This document shows, in pieces, positions 21,738 to 33,501 of a DNA stretch of 64,000 nucleotides. The stretch lies in contig MU839169.1 in the NCBI GenBank assembly GCA_030685235.1, forward strand, positions 121,440 through 185,439, in the 5' to 3' direction. The position numbers and the translations under genes were made by a program. Every line of letters starts with the position of its first letter. The stretch's first letter is position 1. Under the pieces are notes generated by a model. It was not told the origin of the DNA. It worked only from the letters and a program-made list of their open reading frames with translations, and did no database searches. The DNA comes from Copromyces sp. CBS 386.78. Its lineage: Eukaryota > Ascomycota > Sordariomycetes > Sordariales > Sordariaceae.

Positions 21738-23076
21738 TTAATAATATATTTCAAATTTCTACGACCCCGACGTTAAAATATATAATTCCAACCACTATTA
21801 TTAACGCCGTACTTATTGTAAATACTAAATATAATAATAAGAATAAATTTTTATCGTTTAATTTATTATTTAATTCCAATTTTACTGCAATTTTTAAACG
21901 CTTAAAAATAGCCTAAATATTTTATAAATCGTCTAATCCCTCGTTTAACATTAAAGATACCTCGCCCGATATTTTCTAAAAGGTTTTAAATAAAAGTAGA
22001 AAGGTAAAGGAAGCGGATATCATATTAAAATTGCCTATCTTAACGGACGGTTAGAAACCCAAATTGTTAAATATTTAGTATAAAAGCCAATACGCTCTAT
22101 TAGCTTTTATAGAAAAATAAATTATCAAAGCTATTACGGATATTACCGCTTAAAATGGAATGCTGAATTTATAGAAGGCTATATTGTATTTAAAGATTCA
22201 TATTAAATTGAATTTAAATACGCCTCCTATTACTATTTATCTTAATTCTAAATATTTTTTAATAATAGTAAATTGGGCGTTTATTAAAAAACTTTCCCCG
22301 AATATTTAATATATTAAATTCCCGCCGAACGTCATACACGGAATTAATTTAAAAATAATTATTAATACTATAGCCCAATTTAACTTTTATATAGAAGAAG
22401 AAGTTAATGGTATTAAAATTAACGGCTATTTCCAAAGTTCTGTATTGATTATCGAAGAATTAAGCCCGAATATACTATTAAGAATGGACTTTCTTCGTAA
22501 TTATAGTATTAAACTTAATTTTAATACCGCTCTCCATTTATTTAAATCCGTATTTAGTATAAAAGTATAAGGAGAGGTTTTCTCTAAGAAAAATGAATTG
22601 AGAAAGGATACCCTTATTGCCAAAACTTTCGCTAAATAAAATATAATCCTTTTAATTTACTATTCCAATATTCTTTTAATCCGGCATAATACCTAATTTA
22701 ATAATTAATACTTTTTAAATAAACGTCCTACTTATAATTTTCACGTTCAATTACTTAATTTACCAAACGTTATAATAGATAAACAAACCCTTAAAGTAAT
22801 TATATACTTAAACTAATTTAATAATAACCTTTTTATTCTTGTAAATACCTATATTAGTATAATTATACGCCCATTGCCTAAAATTACCGAAATGGCTATA
22901 CTTTTTAATGTATTTAATATAGCCTACTTAACTCTTAAAATATAAATTAACCTTTCCCCTAAATAATACGCTATATATATCGACTGAAATATTGAAAATA
23001 ATAAGGAAGTAACGATTCGAAAAAAGGTTTTTAACGTCTTATCGTATAAATTAAATAGGTTTAACGACATCGAATC
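21738..23076 (+). pseudogene. Gypsy Gag/protease remnant of T
   Basis: The frame reads a Gag-like region, then near 22440-22520 EELSPNILLRMDFLRNY followed by SIKLNFNTALHLF. This matches the C-terminal flap of retropepsins (I-L-L-G-M-D-F-L-x-x-Y), with Gly>Arg. The upstream catalytic Asp box (about 22260-22285) reads VNWAFIKK, with Asp apparently lost. Several internal TAA codons make it inactive. Confidence 0.5.
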
Positions 23077-23089
23077 TATTCCTTCCAAA

Positions 23090-26000
23090 TAATAATAGTC
23101 TTATTCCCTATGCTACTTATCTAGAGCGCTTTATTGGTATGGGGTACTTCTCCTAGTTCTCTAGAGGAAACCGTACGGCGATAAGCGCCGTCGGATAAAA
23201 ACCGCTAGCTCCTTTCGATAGCGAATAAATCGCGCCTACTCTATTTCAATTCTATCTATAATAGTGCTTACCTACCGCCTTAATAAATAAATTACTTCCC
23301 TTCTACCGCCTTCAATCTAATATTAGAACAATCGAAATACTATTTTCGTATATTACTCTTTCCTCCTAAACTGCTTATAATAATCGTCCTTTCCCTATTG
23401 TTTACCTTTATTCCCGCTTCGTTATTATCCCCCAAACTCTTATAATTCTACTAAAGTTTATATAAGCGTAAAGGCCCCTCCTTTCCTTCTATATAAGAAT
23501 TCCTCCCCGCCGCTATCTTTCGAACTTTTTCTTCTTCCTTATTTAATTAGCTTTTAAAATAGCGTCCTCTTCTATTGGCCGTATTCTTAACCGCTTTCCC
23601 GGCTATATATTTAACCCTTTAGGCTTTATAATTTATATTAATTATAATATTGCTAAGTGTAGTATTAATTTCGTCCGTATAATAGATTCCTTATCCTTTA
23701 AATTTACCCGCTCCCTTGCGCCCCCTTCCTCCCTAGCGCCCGAATTCTAAACCTTTATCCGGGTATTAACTTTTAACCCCGCCTTCAACTTTCTTCCCGG
23801 CCGGTAAATCTTTTTTATCTTTATATTTATTTCCCCTTTTTTCCGCTAACTATATTAATTAGTATTGTCCGCTATATTCCTTATTTCTATTATAGTTTAA
23901 AATTTATTAATTATATTTATAATACCCCATTTTTCAATATAGTTATATTCTATACGTTCTTCGTAAAATATATTTATTACGTTAATATTAAAAATAAATT
24001 TCTTCCTACGGTTTTCTTTTCGTTTTCTTTTTTAACGTTCTTCGAAACGCTAGCAAGTAGAACGCTACTTATTTTATTATTAATACGAAATATATATTAA
24101 ATATTCCGTTAGGTTATTATAATAAATGTAACGCCGTTTAAATTACGATTATTATTTTATTCCGCTCTTAGAATAATATTGGTCCTTTAATTCGTCGTTT
24201 TTATAACGCTTATATCGATTTCTTTAAGGACGTACGTAAGCGCTTAATTGCGGATAGTTTCCTATATAATTTTAATATCCTTCTTCGCTATTAGAATATA
24301 AAAGTTAAAGATTATTAGTATAAAGGATATTACGAAATATTTTTAACCGATCGTTTTACTATTCTTATTTTCGGTTCTAATAGAGGAAATATTAATATTA
24401 ATTCCCCGATAATAATTAATAGTCCTACCAATCTTCCTCCGGCTAATAAAGATTAGGTTTAATAGCGTTATAAAGTTATTAAAAATTGAAAATTAATATT
24501 TAATATATTCCGTAAATTCTTCGCCTACGAAGAACGTTAATTAATTATTTTAGTACCGCCTTTATAATTAAATAATTATTATAATTAGTATAATTTATTT
24601 CCTCCTCCTCCTATCTTTCTTATATTTTCTTATTTTAATATTATAATCGAACGTATTTATAAATACCGTACGAATTTATTACGCTATTCTCTTTCTAATT
24701 CGATTATTAAATAGTATTCATTTAATTTATTAAATTATAATATTTATAAAAGGATTCTCTCAATTCGGGTTCCGTTATCTAAATAAATTTAGAATTCTTT
24801 TTTCGTTTGCGGCTAGTCGGTTACCGTTATTTAATAGTCGGTTATTTATAAATAATTTAGGATAATATACGTAAAGGTTTTTTTACCTATATTATAAAAA
24901 TAAATTAGCATTATAATATCCGGAATTTTCCTTTAGAAGAAGAAAGATTAAAGGCCTATAATTTCCATCTTTATTTAAGTAAAAAGGGAATTTTTCATTT
25001 TAAGTAATAAGTATTATTTATTATCGTTTTCGAATTATTAAACTTTCTTCTTTTTCTATTTCGTATTAATTATATATTATTTTATAATATTATTATTAAA
25101 CTTCGGGTTAAGGTCGGCGATAGTAAATTTATACCGTTAATTTAATTTAGTTACTACCGCCGCCAATTAGTAGTTATAGTACAATACTTATTCTTTTATC
25201 GTTACCTCTTTTAATTATTCTTTATAGTCCGTAGTAATTAATTCTAATATTTACAATAGGGGCGGCAACGCCCCTATTACTAGAGGCGGACTTATTACGG
25301 TTATTAAAAATTTCTCCGTTAATATTTATTCTTTAACTTACTTAGCTTTAGCAGTACCGTTTTTTAATTTATCGGCGGGTAGCCGACTTCTTATTCTCCT
25401 TATTTAGATATAATTAACTATTTAAATTATAATCCCTTAGACGAACCCTATTTAATTCGTACGGGCGAACCTTTTTTCGAAAACCCTAACCCATTTATTA
25501 AAATAGAGGTCGAACGGCGGATAAAAGGTTTCTATTTTTAAATTCCTTACCGGCGTAGCTTTATACGCCCTAGCAATATTTTTCAAATATTTAATTTAGT
25601 ATTTGGCTAGTTTAATCACTATTTTTCGTAATTTACTATAAATTTCGGTCGGCTAGTAGAAAATTAATATTCTATATACGATTATATTCCGAATATACTT
25701 AATACAAATCTCTTTTATTCGTATAAAAGAATAACCTAAGTTTTCGCCGTTAATTATATTAATATATTTGTTTACATAATTATCTTCATTTTTATTACCT
25801 CTATATATATTCGGTAATTAAATTTCTAATTTAGCTAAACCTTAAGGAATTTAATTAATTCCATTAATTTAAATATAATTCCCCCAATTTAGAGAATTTC
25901 CGTTTTTAATTCCCTCGTTTATATAAAATATATAAATTCCGTTTTATTTACTTCGAATTCTATCCCTCTTTTAATTACCTAACCCGAATAAATATCCTAT

Positions 26001-29000
26001 ATTATTTAAAGCGTTTAATAATTTTCTTTAATAATTTTAATTATTATAATAATATTAGTATTATTAGTGAAGCCAACGGTAATTATATTTTGGATAGTAG
26101 CTAATTTATAATATAATAGGGTAATAAAGAAAATAAAAAGGATTAATAAAAAGGGGGAGCCTTATAATACGCTTATTATAATATTATAAGGTTAGGAAGT
26201 TTTATTATCGAAGAAAAGAGAATTTTTTTTTTTAATAATAAAGTTATTAATTTATTAGAGGATCTATTTCGGGAATTATATTTCCTATAACGTATATAAA
26301 AATTACCTATAATTAATTCTATTAAATACGCCTTTTAAATTAAAGAATATAAAAGATGTTATAGCCCTAAGTTTTTATATTATATAAATTATATCGGTAA
26401 TTATTCGGATAGCGAATTTAATTAAACGGTTTACCCGGTTACCTATTTAGCCTTTTAGGAAAAAGTTATATTCTTCTACTATTTATATTAATCTTTTAAT
26501 TATAAAGGCTTTGAAAATTTTTCCAACGTTATTTAAAAACAATATAGGCCGCTATACCCCGGCCAATTTTTATTATTTAGCGCTTTTTCCAAATTTTTTA
26601 AAAATAATTACTTTTACGTTTTTAAATTATTAGGGGAAGTATCCGAATTAGAAATTCGCTACAGCGAAAGCCATTATCGCCTATTTAAATAGTTCCCTAT
26701 ATATTTTTAAAAATTTATTTAAAAATTAATCGATACCCAGTATTTTATTAGGCATTACTTTTAAGAAAATTTCCCAGATATCCTCCTCAGTAATTAAATT
26801 ATTAATAAATACCAGGGTATTATTATTTAATAATTAAATTTAATTTAATAAATATCTTATTAAGACTTCTATTTTCGGGAAGAAATAGTTAGTAAAAATA
26901 TTTATTTTACTACTATAATTTTTAATTTCGTTCGCCCATTCGTTTTATTTAAAAGGTAATAATTTTAGCGAATCCATTAAGTAATAATTTTATATCCTAA
27001 CTTACCTTTTTAATAATTAAAGTTTATTCGGGTCTTTCGACGTATTTATAATATAATTACACTACTTCGCTTTCTAAATCTTCGTAATAAATTTCTTCTT
27101 TTTTATTACCGCTTCTATAAATTTTCTTTAATTTAAAGGCATCCAATTCCTAAATTAAACCTATTATTTCCGTTATACTTCCTTCGTTACTATTTTATAT
27201 TCTAAATTCTATTAATTATTTATTTTCCCCGACTTTTCTTTTAATATAGGATAAATTCCTTTATAATATTAATAAATTTACTATTAAACCTATTAAATTC
27301 TAATTCGAATTCTTCTACCGTTTCGATCCTTTTTAGGATTAATATTTTTTTTCCCGCCGCTTCCTATACTTTTTCCGCGTTTATTAAATTTTAATTAAAC
27401 TTTTCCTCTATTTTTATTTTCTTATTTCTTTTTCCTATTTAGATTTAAATTTTTTAAGGGTAATAATCCGAACCTATTTACCTATACTGTTGTACCCCTT
27501 AATATTCGGCTTCAATATTTTATAAAATTTATATATAATTAATTATTCTATTTTTCTTTCCTTTAATTGTATTTCCGAACTTCGTTAATTCCCTACGGAG
27601 GGTAACGAAATTAAACTTTTATTATTATACCTACGTAAATAACTTTATAGTACCCAAGCTAATCTTATTTTCTAAATCCTAATTAGGGTAATAGAAATTA
27701 TAATTTTTTATAGCTATATATTAGCCGGTTAAGGGTTTCTTTTCGAAGAGTTCGAGGAGGGGAAACCTCTATTAATATTCTAGCGTACTTTAAAAGAAAA
27801 TAAGGGAATAAATAAAGTAAACGGTTATTAATTTTCGTAGATTCTTTAAGATTATTACGGCCTAATCCTTCCTAATCCGGAAATTTAAATCCTTTAAATT
27901 CTACTTCTTATTTATATAAATTACCATTTTACCTTTTTCTAAATAATCGATATTATAATATTTATTACCCTTCGACCGGTAAATATCCCTATTTAAATTC
28001 TTACCCGGCTTTTAAATTACTATAATATTATAGGTTTCCTCTTATTCGAACAACGTTTTCCCTCTTTCGTACAATTTCCCTATATTCTAATAAAATATTT
28101 TTAATTAAATTATTAATTACCTATAAAAAGCTTCTTTCTAATTTAACGGCGGACTAGGGGGGTATCGTTTCTTTGGAGGTAATAGTAGCGGCCGAAGGCG
28201 TAATAGTAATAGAATTAATATAAGTACAGTTATTTACGCTTTAAGAATAAATATAAATATTTATTAAGTTTATACCTACGGGTTTCGGCCGAAAATTACC
28301 TCTAATTTTCTTAAGGCGGCCTCTTTTTCCTCTTCTTATAAATAATTTTTCTAAAGTCGTAATTAAATAGGAATTAGGGGGGGCGTTAGAAATTATAACG
28401 TCTTCTTCTAATTCCATCGTTAATTTTAATACCGGTTTAACTAATCTTTTACGAATAATAAAATTACGAAGCCTTTTAGCGTAATCGATAAATATTTTCG
28501 TATAAGCTATTTTTACGAACGGGTATTTCTTTTTATTAAAAGCGAAATACCCCAACTTCTTATATAGCTTATAAAAGATTAAAGAACTATTTTTATTCGA
28601 AGGGTAATTCTCTTTTCCTATATACGGCCCTTTATATTTAATTTTACTACAACGGTTATAAGCGTCCTCTTAGTAATAGAATCTCGCTATATATCCGAAA
28701 TATTAATATTTAAAATACTATTAAACGGAGGCCGTAATTTAGAATAGTTTATATATATATACGCTGCCGTCTTAAAGGAAAAAATTCTTTTAGAAGAAAA
28801 TTATAACTTTCGTAATCGTAATTTCTACTAGGAATATTCTTTTTTCCTCCCCTTCGTATCTTTTTTAAAGTTTAATCCGGATAATTTCCGCTTCTTTATT
28901 CCTCGCCTTTATTTTTTATATAACCGATTTAGATTATTTTACATCGATACTAGCCTACGGGATTCTTTTAATTAAAATAATTATAATATTTAAGGATACA

Positions 29001-29862
29001 ATAGCCTCTTTTTTAAAAATTATTTTAACCTAAATTTAATATTTCTAATATTAGTCTTTAATTAGTTCGTTAAAAATAATTATATAATCTCCGTTTATTA
29101 CTATCCTAGTAGCTACGTAAATTATTTTATACGGATTTTCTTTTAGGGCGCTTTCGACGGCTTACTTTATATTATTATTCGAACGTATAGTAAATTCGGC
29201 AGTAATTTAAACCCCTTTAATAGTAAATTAATATTTATAATTAGAGGGGATAAATTTCTTAATAATAATAGTAAATAGGTAGTAGAGGGTAGCGCTAACC
29301 CTATTTGGCGATTTTTAAATAATATTAACCTATTTTTTCGGTACCTTTTAAACGTCTTTTTTTATTTCTTTCGAAATAAATTTTTTTAAATCGTCGAAAT
29401 CCTTTTTAATAATAAATTGGGCTTCGGCGGCCTTATTTACTTTAAGTATTTTAGACCTACTTTTTTTCATAGAAATTTTTGCGAATTCGAAAAGGAATTT
29501 TTAAATTTAGCGATAATTATCGGTTGATATAGTAGCGTAGTCTATAATTTTATTCGCTATAGCAATAAATTTCTTTATAGTTTTATTATCTTCTTTTATT
29601 TTTTTTAAGGTTTTTATAGTAAGTGCGGCGTTAAGGTTGTTGTATTTTGAAATGCCTCCGAGGGGGTTGTAGACGCTATTTTCGAACCTACTCGCACTTT
29701 TATTAATCGTTATCGGTAGCGACGGCTCAACGCTATTATTGCAGTCGTCGCAGGATATTGCGGAGGGGGTAAATGACCGTCTTGAATCGATTGCCGTTGT
29801 CGGTTTTCGTTTTAGAGCACTTCCTAACCAGAAATCGGCGTTTCCGGTTTCGGCGTCGTTGA
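23090..29862 (-). mobile_element. Full-length Tad1-like LINE E (6.77 kb)
   Basis: The 3' end lies at left (tail 23090-23107, hairpin 23176-23190) and the 5' start at about 29855 (AACGACGCCG on the minus strand). The 13-bp TSD TATTCCTTCCAAA sits at 23077-23089 and 29863-29875, in the pol of T. Order along the minus strand: ORF1 (about 29800-28200) with C-terminal basic tail, endonuclease-RT ORF2 (about 28150-24600), 3' non-coding block. The RT catalytic box reads G-F-T-N-N (about 26060-26080). Heavily RIP-mutated throughout. Confidence 0.88.
28241..28555 (-). pseudogene. LINE ORF1 C-terminal fragment (copy E), 104-aa open stretch
   Basis: This is the longest surviving piece of ORF1 in E. It reads GYFAFNKKKYPFVKIAYTK at the start and ends with a basic RRGKRGRLKKIRGNFRPK segment, then NIYIYS. 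The same sequence, more broken, follows the zinc knuckles in K (44110-44420) and J (37740-38060). ORF1 of Tad1-like LINEs is a Gag-like RNA-binding protein. The apparent ATG is fortuitous: upstream homologous coding sequence is interrupted by RIP stops. Confidence 0.65.
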
Positions 29863-29875
29863 TATTCCTTCCAAA

Positions 29876-30808
29876 GTAAGTATTAATATTTATAATAATA
29901 ATTCTAACTTTGTCTAATAAATAAAAAGCTTCTTAAATAAATATATTAATATTTTTAAAGACTGGAAGATTGTTCTAATAAAAGAGGAAAATAAAATACG
30001 TATAAATTTTATTAAAAGATAGTAAAATTAATGGAAAATCGTTAAATTTTATTTTCTAAGAATTAAAGATTGTAAATTCTTTAATAAAGAATATAATAAA
30101 TTGTATACCTAAGGTAAAATATCCTTTATATTATAACCCACTCCTATTGCATATTTTATCTTTATTGTATAGTGGAAAATTAATAGTATTAAAAAAAGCC
30201 GAACAATCGTAAATCTTCGCCCCCTAAATAATATTATAAGACCGGACGTCTACTTATTACCTAACTAAAAAAATATAATTAATAAAATAATCGGTAAGAA
30301 ATTCTTTACTATCTTTAATACTATTAGATTTTTTTATTAACTACCTATTTTTACACTCTACTACAATCGTATAGTAGTAATTAACCCTCGCAAATTAGTA
30401 TAATCCAACGTTGTATTAATAAATTTTAAAGATTTATCCGCATTCGTACAATATTTTATAAATTGGTTATTCTTCGACTATTATTTATTTATATATACTT
30501 ATATTAATAATATCGTTATCTTTAAAAATACTAAAAAAAGGTATTTAAAATAAATTAATATTGTAATAACGCTCCTTAACTAATATTGTATCTATATTAG
30601 CGCTAATAAATTATTTACAATTTTCATATGTATTTCACATCTTAGTAATATTATTAACGGCTAAAGTCGTTAACGTATAGAAGACTGCATTAAAATATTC
30701 CAGAAATTTAATTTTCCTAATATACTAAATACTCGAAAGATTTATTTAAATATAGCCGGTTAATTACGTTAAAGGATACTATAATTCGTTATAAAGGAAG
30801 AATTACTT
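29876..30808 (+). pseudogene. Gypsy reverse transcriptase remnant of T
   Basis: After LINE E the frame continues. RT words include NLRPLNNIIRPDVYLLPN (about 30205-30260), GKKFFTIFNTIRFFY and VVINPRKL. The catalytic box Y-I-N-N-I-V-I-F at 30500-30523 corresponds to Y-I-D-D-I-V-I-F with both catalytic Asp codons changed GAC/GAT>AAT. It is Ty3/Gypsy type by order and motif. Inactive. Confidence 0.7.
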
Positions 30809-30809
30809 A

Positions 30810-31031
30810 TATCACGGGGTGAGGCACTGTTGGGGGTAGGGTAGGATATACGTTGTTATACGAAGGAGAGGAAAGGAAGGATGTGTGCGGAGGACTGGCT
30901 ATATGGGCGAGAGCCCTAGAAGGCTAGTCCGTGCGCGCATATAACCCTATACGTAACCGTGCCATAACTCTAGGCATAGCATATCTAAGGGTCGGTGTAG
31001 GGTGGGCATGTCACAGGCTAATCCTATAATA
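30810..31031 (-). repeat. Left LTR of a truncated Gypsy element
   Basis: It starts TATCACGGGGTGAGG and ends GGCTAATCCTATAATA, the same ends as the LTRs of Gypsy H. The middle differs strongly and keeps CpA/TpG. The pyrimidine run CTATCCCCCC (31032-) is the reverse complement of a polypurine tract, so the element points to the minus strand. Its 3' coding end continues only to about 31215; the rest is missing. Confidence 0.65.
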
Positions 31032-31215
31032 CTATCCCCCCTTAAAAGAAATTCTAGTAGCTTTAAACGATATATATATAAAATAATAATCTAATTATTT
31101 AAATCGTTCAACTCTATCTCCTCTAATATTTTATTATAATTAATAACTTCTATAAATAGTATCCTACTTGCCTAAATATTTAATAATTTCCGTAGTATCT
31201 TTCCGTAAAATAAAT

Positions 31216-31650
31216 ATAATAATTCCTTAAGGAAGACAGTGAAACGCCCACGGTATCCGCCTTTTTATACTATAAAGCTGGATCCACATTTATCCGCTAG
31301 TCGCAACACCAACCGAAACATCACCAAATATTACTCAGTTCCGAAAACATCTCCCAAACCACATTATTATCAAAAACAATCCCAGAACTAACGAAACTAC
31401 TTCAACTGTCTTTATAACCTCAAACTCCTATCTTAACTATTACTAACCCCCAACGGGGGGTACTATAAAGGACGCTTATAATATAATAATATATAAAAAC
31501 GCTTATATCCCTACTAGTATTGTAAATTGTAAAAACCCTCTATTTAAATCCTATTTATAATTATTATAATTATTTTTCTCTATTTCTATCTATTCCTACT
31601 TCTATATTACCTCTATATTACCTTCCTATTACCTCCTTACTTCCCTAATA
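31216..31650. mobile_element. Q-family end fragment and CA-rich segment
   Basis: GGAAGACAGTGAAACGCCCA (about 31230-31249) equals the subterminal inverse of Q and R. The following ~190 bp are CA-rich and unlike their RIP-mutated surroundings, with no ORF. 31440-31650 is AT-rich with nothing recognisable except CCCCCAACGGGGGG (31447-31460), a small hairpin. Confidence 0.45.
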
Positions 31651-31830
31651 CTTAGAGTTTAATCCAGTTAATTATTAGCGTAAGGGGGGTTCTAATTAAG
31701 GGAAGAAATATAAATACGCTATAAAATATACTATCTTTCAATTATTATAAACGGGTACCCTATTACTACGGTAAGGTATCTATAAAGCGATTCGACTAGG
31801 GTATATAGAATAAACCGTATTAAATTCCTT
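31650..31830 (-). repeat. Reverse copy of the 19.8-kb dispersed repeat
   Basis: In reverse complement it aligns with 19816-20020 and with the core of MITE P. Shared anchors include GTTTATTCTATATACCCTA, GTCGAATCGC and TTTATAGATACC. About 540 bp of AT-rich sequence without features follow it (31831-32377). Confidence 0.6.
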
Positions 31831-32377
31831 TTTTTTTTAATAGTTTCTAAATACTTACTATAATAAAATTAAATAGTATAAAATTAAGTAACTATGACTA
31901 CTTGAAATAAATTAGGAAAAGGAAAGAAAAGTCCGGAAAGGGAATCTATTAGTAAATATATAACGATTTTATAATACTAGCGCTAACGCTAATAGTAGTC
32001 TAATGATAATTATTTATAATTTTATATTATAAAGTTATTAGCAGTAATAATAAAGGTAGCGTTAATCCATTCCCCATTTCCAATTTTATAACGCTTAACA
32101 ACTAGTTCCAATATTTTCCGGGCGGCTTCCTCAACTATATTATTTTCAAAAATAATATTCGAAACGTAAAATTAAACGGCAAAAAAGTCATTAATCTAAA
32201 AAAAAAAAAGACATAGTAATAGTAATAATAATAATAATTAACGGTTAATCTCTTAATAAATAACTAAGGTAATAGTATTAATGATTAATAATTAATAAAT
32301 AATAAAAGAAGAGAGAACGGGAATATAAATTAAAATAATAAAATTAGTACTAATACCTTATATACAAACTACCATTT

Positions 32378-32451
32378 ACTAAATACTCCTTCTATTACTA
32401 AATACTCCTTCTATATACTAAATACTCCTTCTATATACTAAATACTCCTTT
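32378..32451. repeat. 20-bp tandem repeat ACTAAATACTCCTTCTATAT
   Basis: Units start at 32378, 32397, 32417 and 32437; the first is 19 bp and the last partial. Confidence 0.85.
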
Positions 32452-32594
32452 TAATAATTAAAAATAAGAAATTATTTATAGTCCAAACTTCCTAAATATA
32501 TCTTTTAAAGTACTTATAGACTAGCCTCTTCTTAAACGTAATTTACTAATACTTTTACGGGGTCTTCTACGAAGCTTTCCTAAACTTATACCTA

Positions 32595-33499
32595 CTTAGT
32601 TAATAATATAAGGGTTCAAATTACTATAGTATAATAGTTATATAACGGTATAGAAATCTACTACCATTGCAGATTTGGATAGGGTAGTGCAACGGTTTAA
32701 TAAGCTGCAACCGTGTTGCAACCGTTCTGCAACCGTTGCAACATCTGCAACCATAGGATTTTTGCACATATGACGTAATTGCTAAAAAGTTTCTTACCGT
32801 ACAGAAAATTCACAAGGGGAAATCGCGAAGGTCACAAAGGGAAATCGCGAATCTAGGCTAATATTTTTTTTAAATTTTTTTTTTTTCTTTTTTTTTTTAA
32901 TTTGAAAAGAATAAAAATTTTTGTCACAGCGAGGAATCGAACAAGAGTCTGACAATAAAGAACTACTTTATTAACCACTTGGCCACTAGGCCAAATTTCT
33001 TAAGGAAAGGGTTAGTTTTTATTACTTATTAAGGGGAAGTTTAATATATTTATTTTTAATCTTTTTCGTCTAAAGACCCGTTCGGTAAATTTTTTTTAAA
33101 CTAAGATTTGTAGTTAAATAGATGGCGTACAGACCTCTAGCCGGGTGTAAAATAACCGCTAAGAAATGGCGGTTATTTTAGTACGTATTTAATTTTTAGG
33201 GGTAGGGTTATTAGTAAAAAAGAACTTAGTCGTTTTCGCTTCCCTATAAAGAGGAAGTTCGATATTAAAAGAGGAAGGTAGGAAGGAAGGATTTTAAAAA
33301 TTTTTCGAGGAAGGTGGGTCCAATTACGTCATATATGTAAAAATCCTATAGTTGCAGATATTGCAACCGTTGCAGCACGGTTGCAGATGTTGCAACGGTT
33401 ACAGCACGGTAGCAAAAACTTTTTACCGTTGCACGACCGCTGCAGATGTTAGAAACCGTTGTACAAATATAAAAGCATCCCTATATACCCCTAGCTAAG
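32595..33499 (-). mobile_element. tRNA-like inverted-repeat element Z (905 bp), complete
   Basis: This is the best preserved uninterrupted copy. It starts CTTAGTTAATAATATAAGGG and ends CCCCTAGCTAAG with TA on both sides (32593-32594, 33500-33501). Inverted arms of ~150 bp (about 32633-32782 and 33325-33470) hold GCAACATCTGCAACCATAGG and its inverse, plus an ATGACGTAATT core. Between them lie AAATCGCGA repeats, a poly(T) tract, a tRNA-like segment (minus, about 32931-32998) and GGGTAGGGTTATT. No ORF. Transcription would be by Pol III from the tRNA-like box; mobilisation by an unknown partner. Confidence 0.85.
32931..32998 (-). other. tRNA-like Pol III promoter segment in Z
   Basis: On the minus strand: TGGCCTAGTGGCCAAGTGG, then about 50 bp later GACTCTTGTTCGATTCCTCG and CTGTGAC. 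A- and B-box words match the Pol III consensus closely; stems do not pair as a tRNA. Confidence 0.6.
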
Positions 33500-33501
33500 T
33501 A

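Larger units (their letters stand above)
21170..30809 (+). mobile_element. Degraded Ty3/Gypsy element T, split by a MITE and by LINE E
   Basis: RIP-degraded plus-strand Gag-protease-RT sequence occupies 21170-21318, 21738-23089 and 29863-30809. A MITE (21319-21737) and full-length LINE E (23090-29862) interrupt it, and the frame resumes across both after removing the TSDs. Clear LTRs are not identified. The RT stops at 30809, where an LTR of a different Gypsy family begins. Confidence 0.65.
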
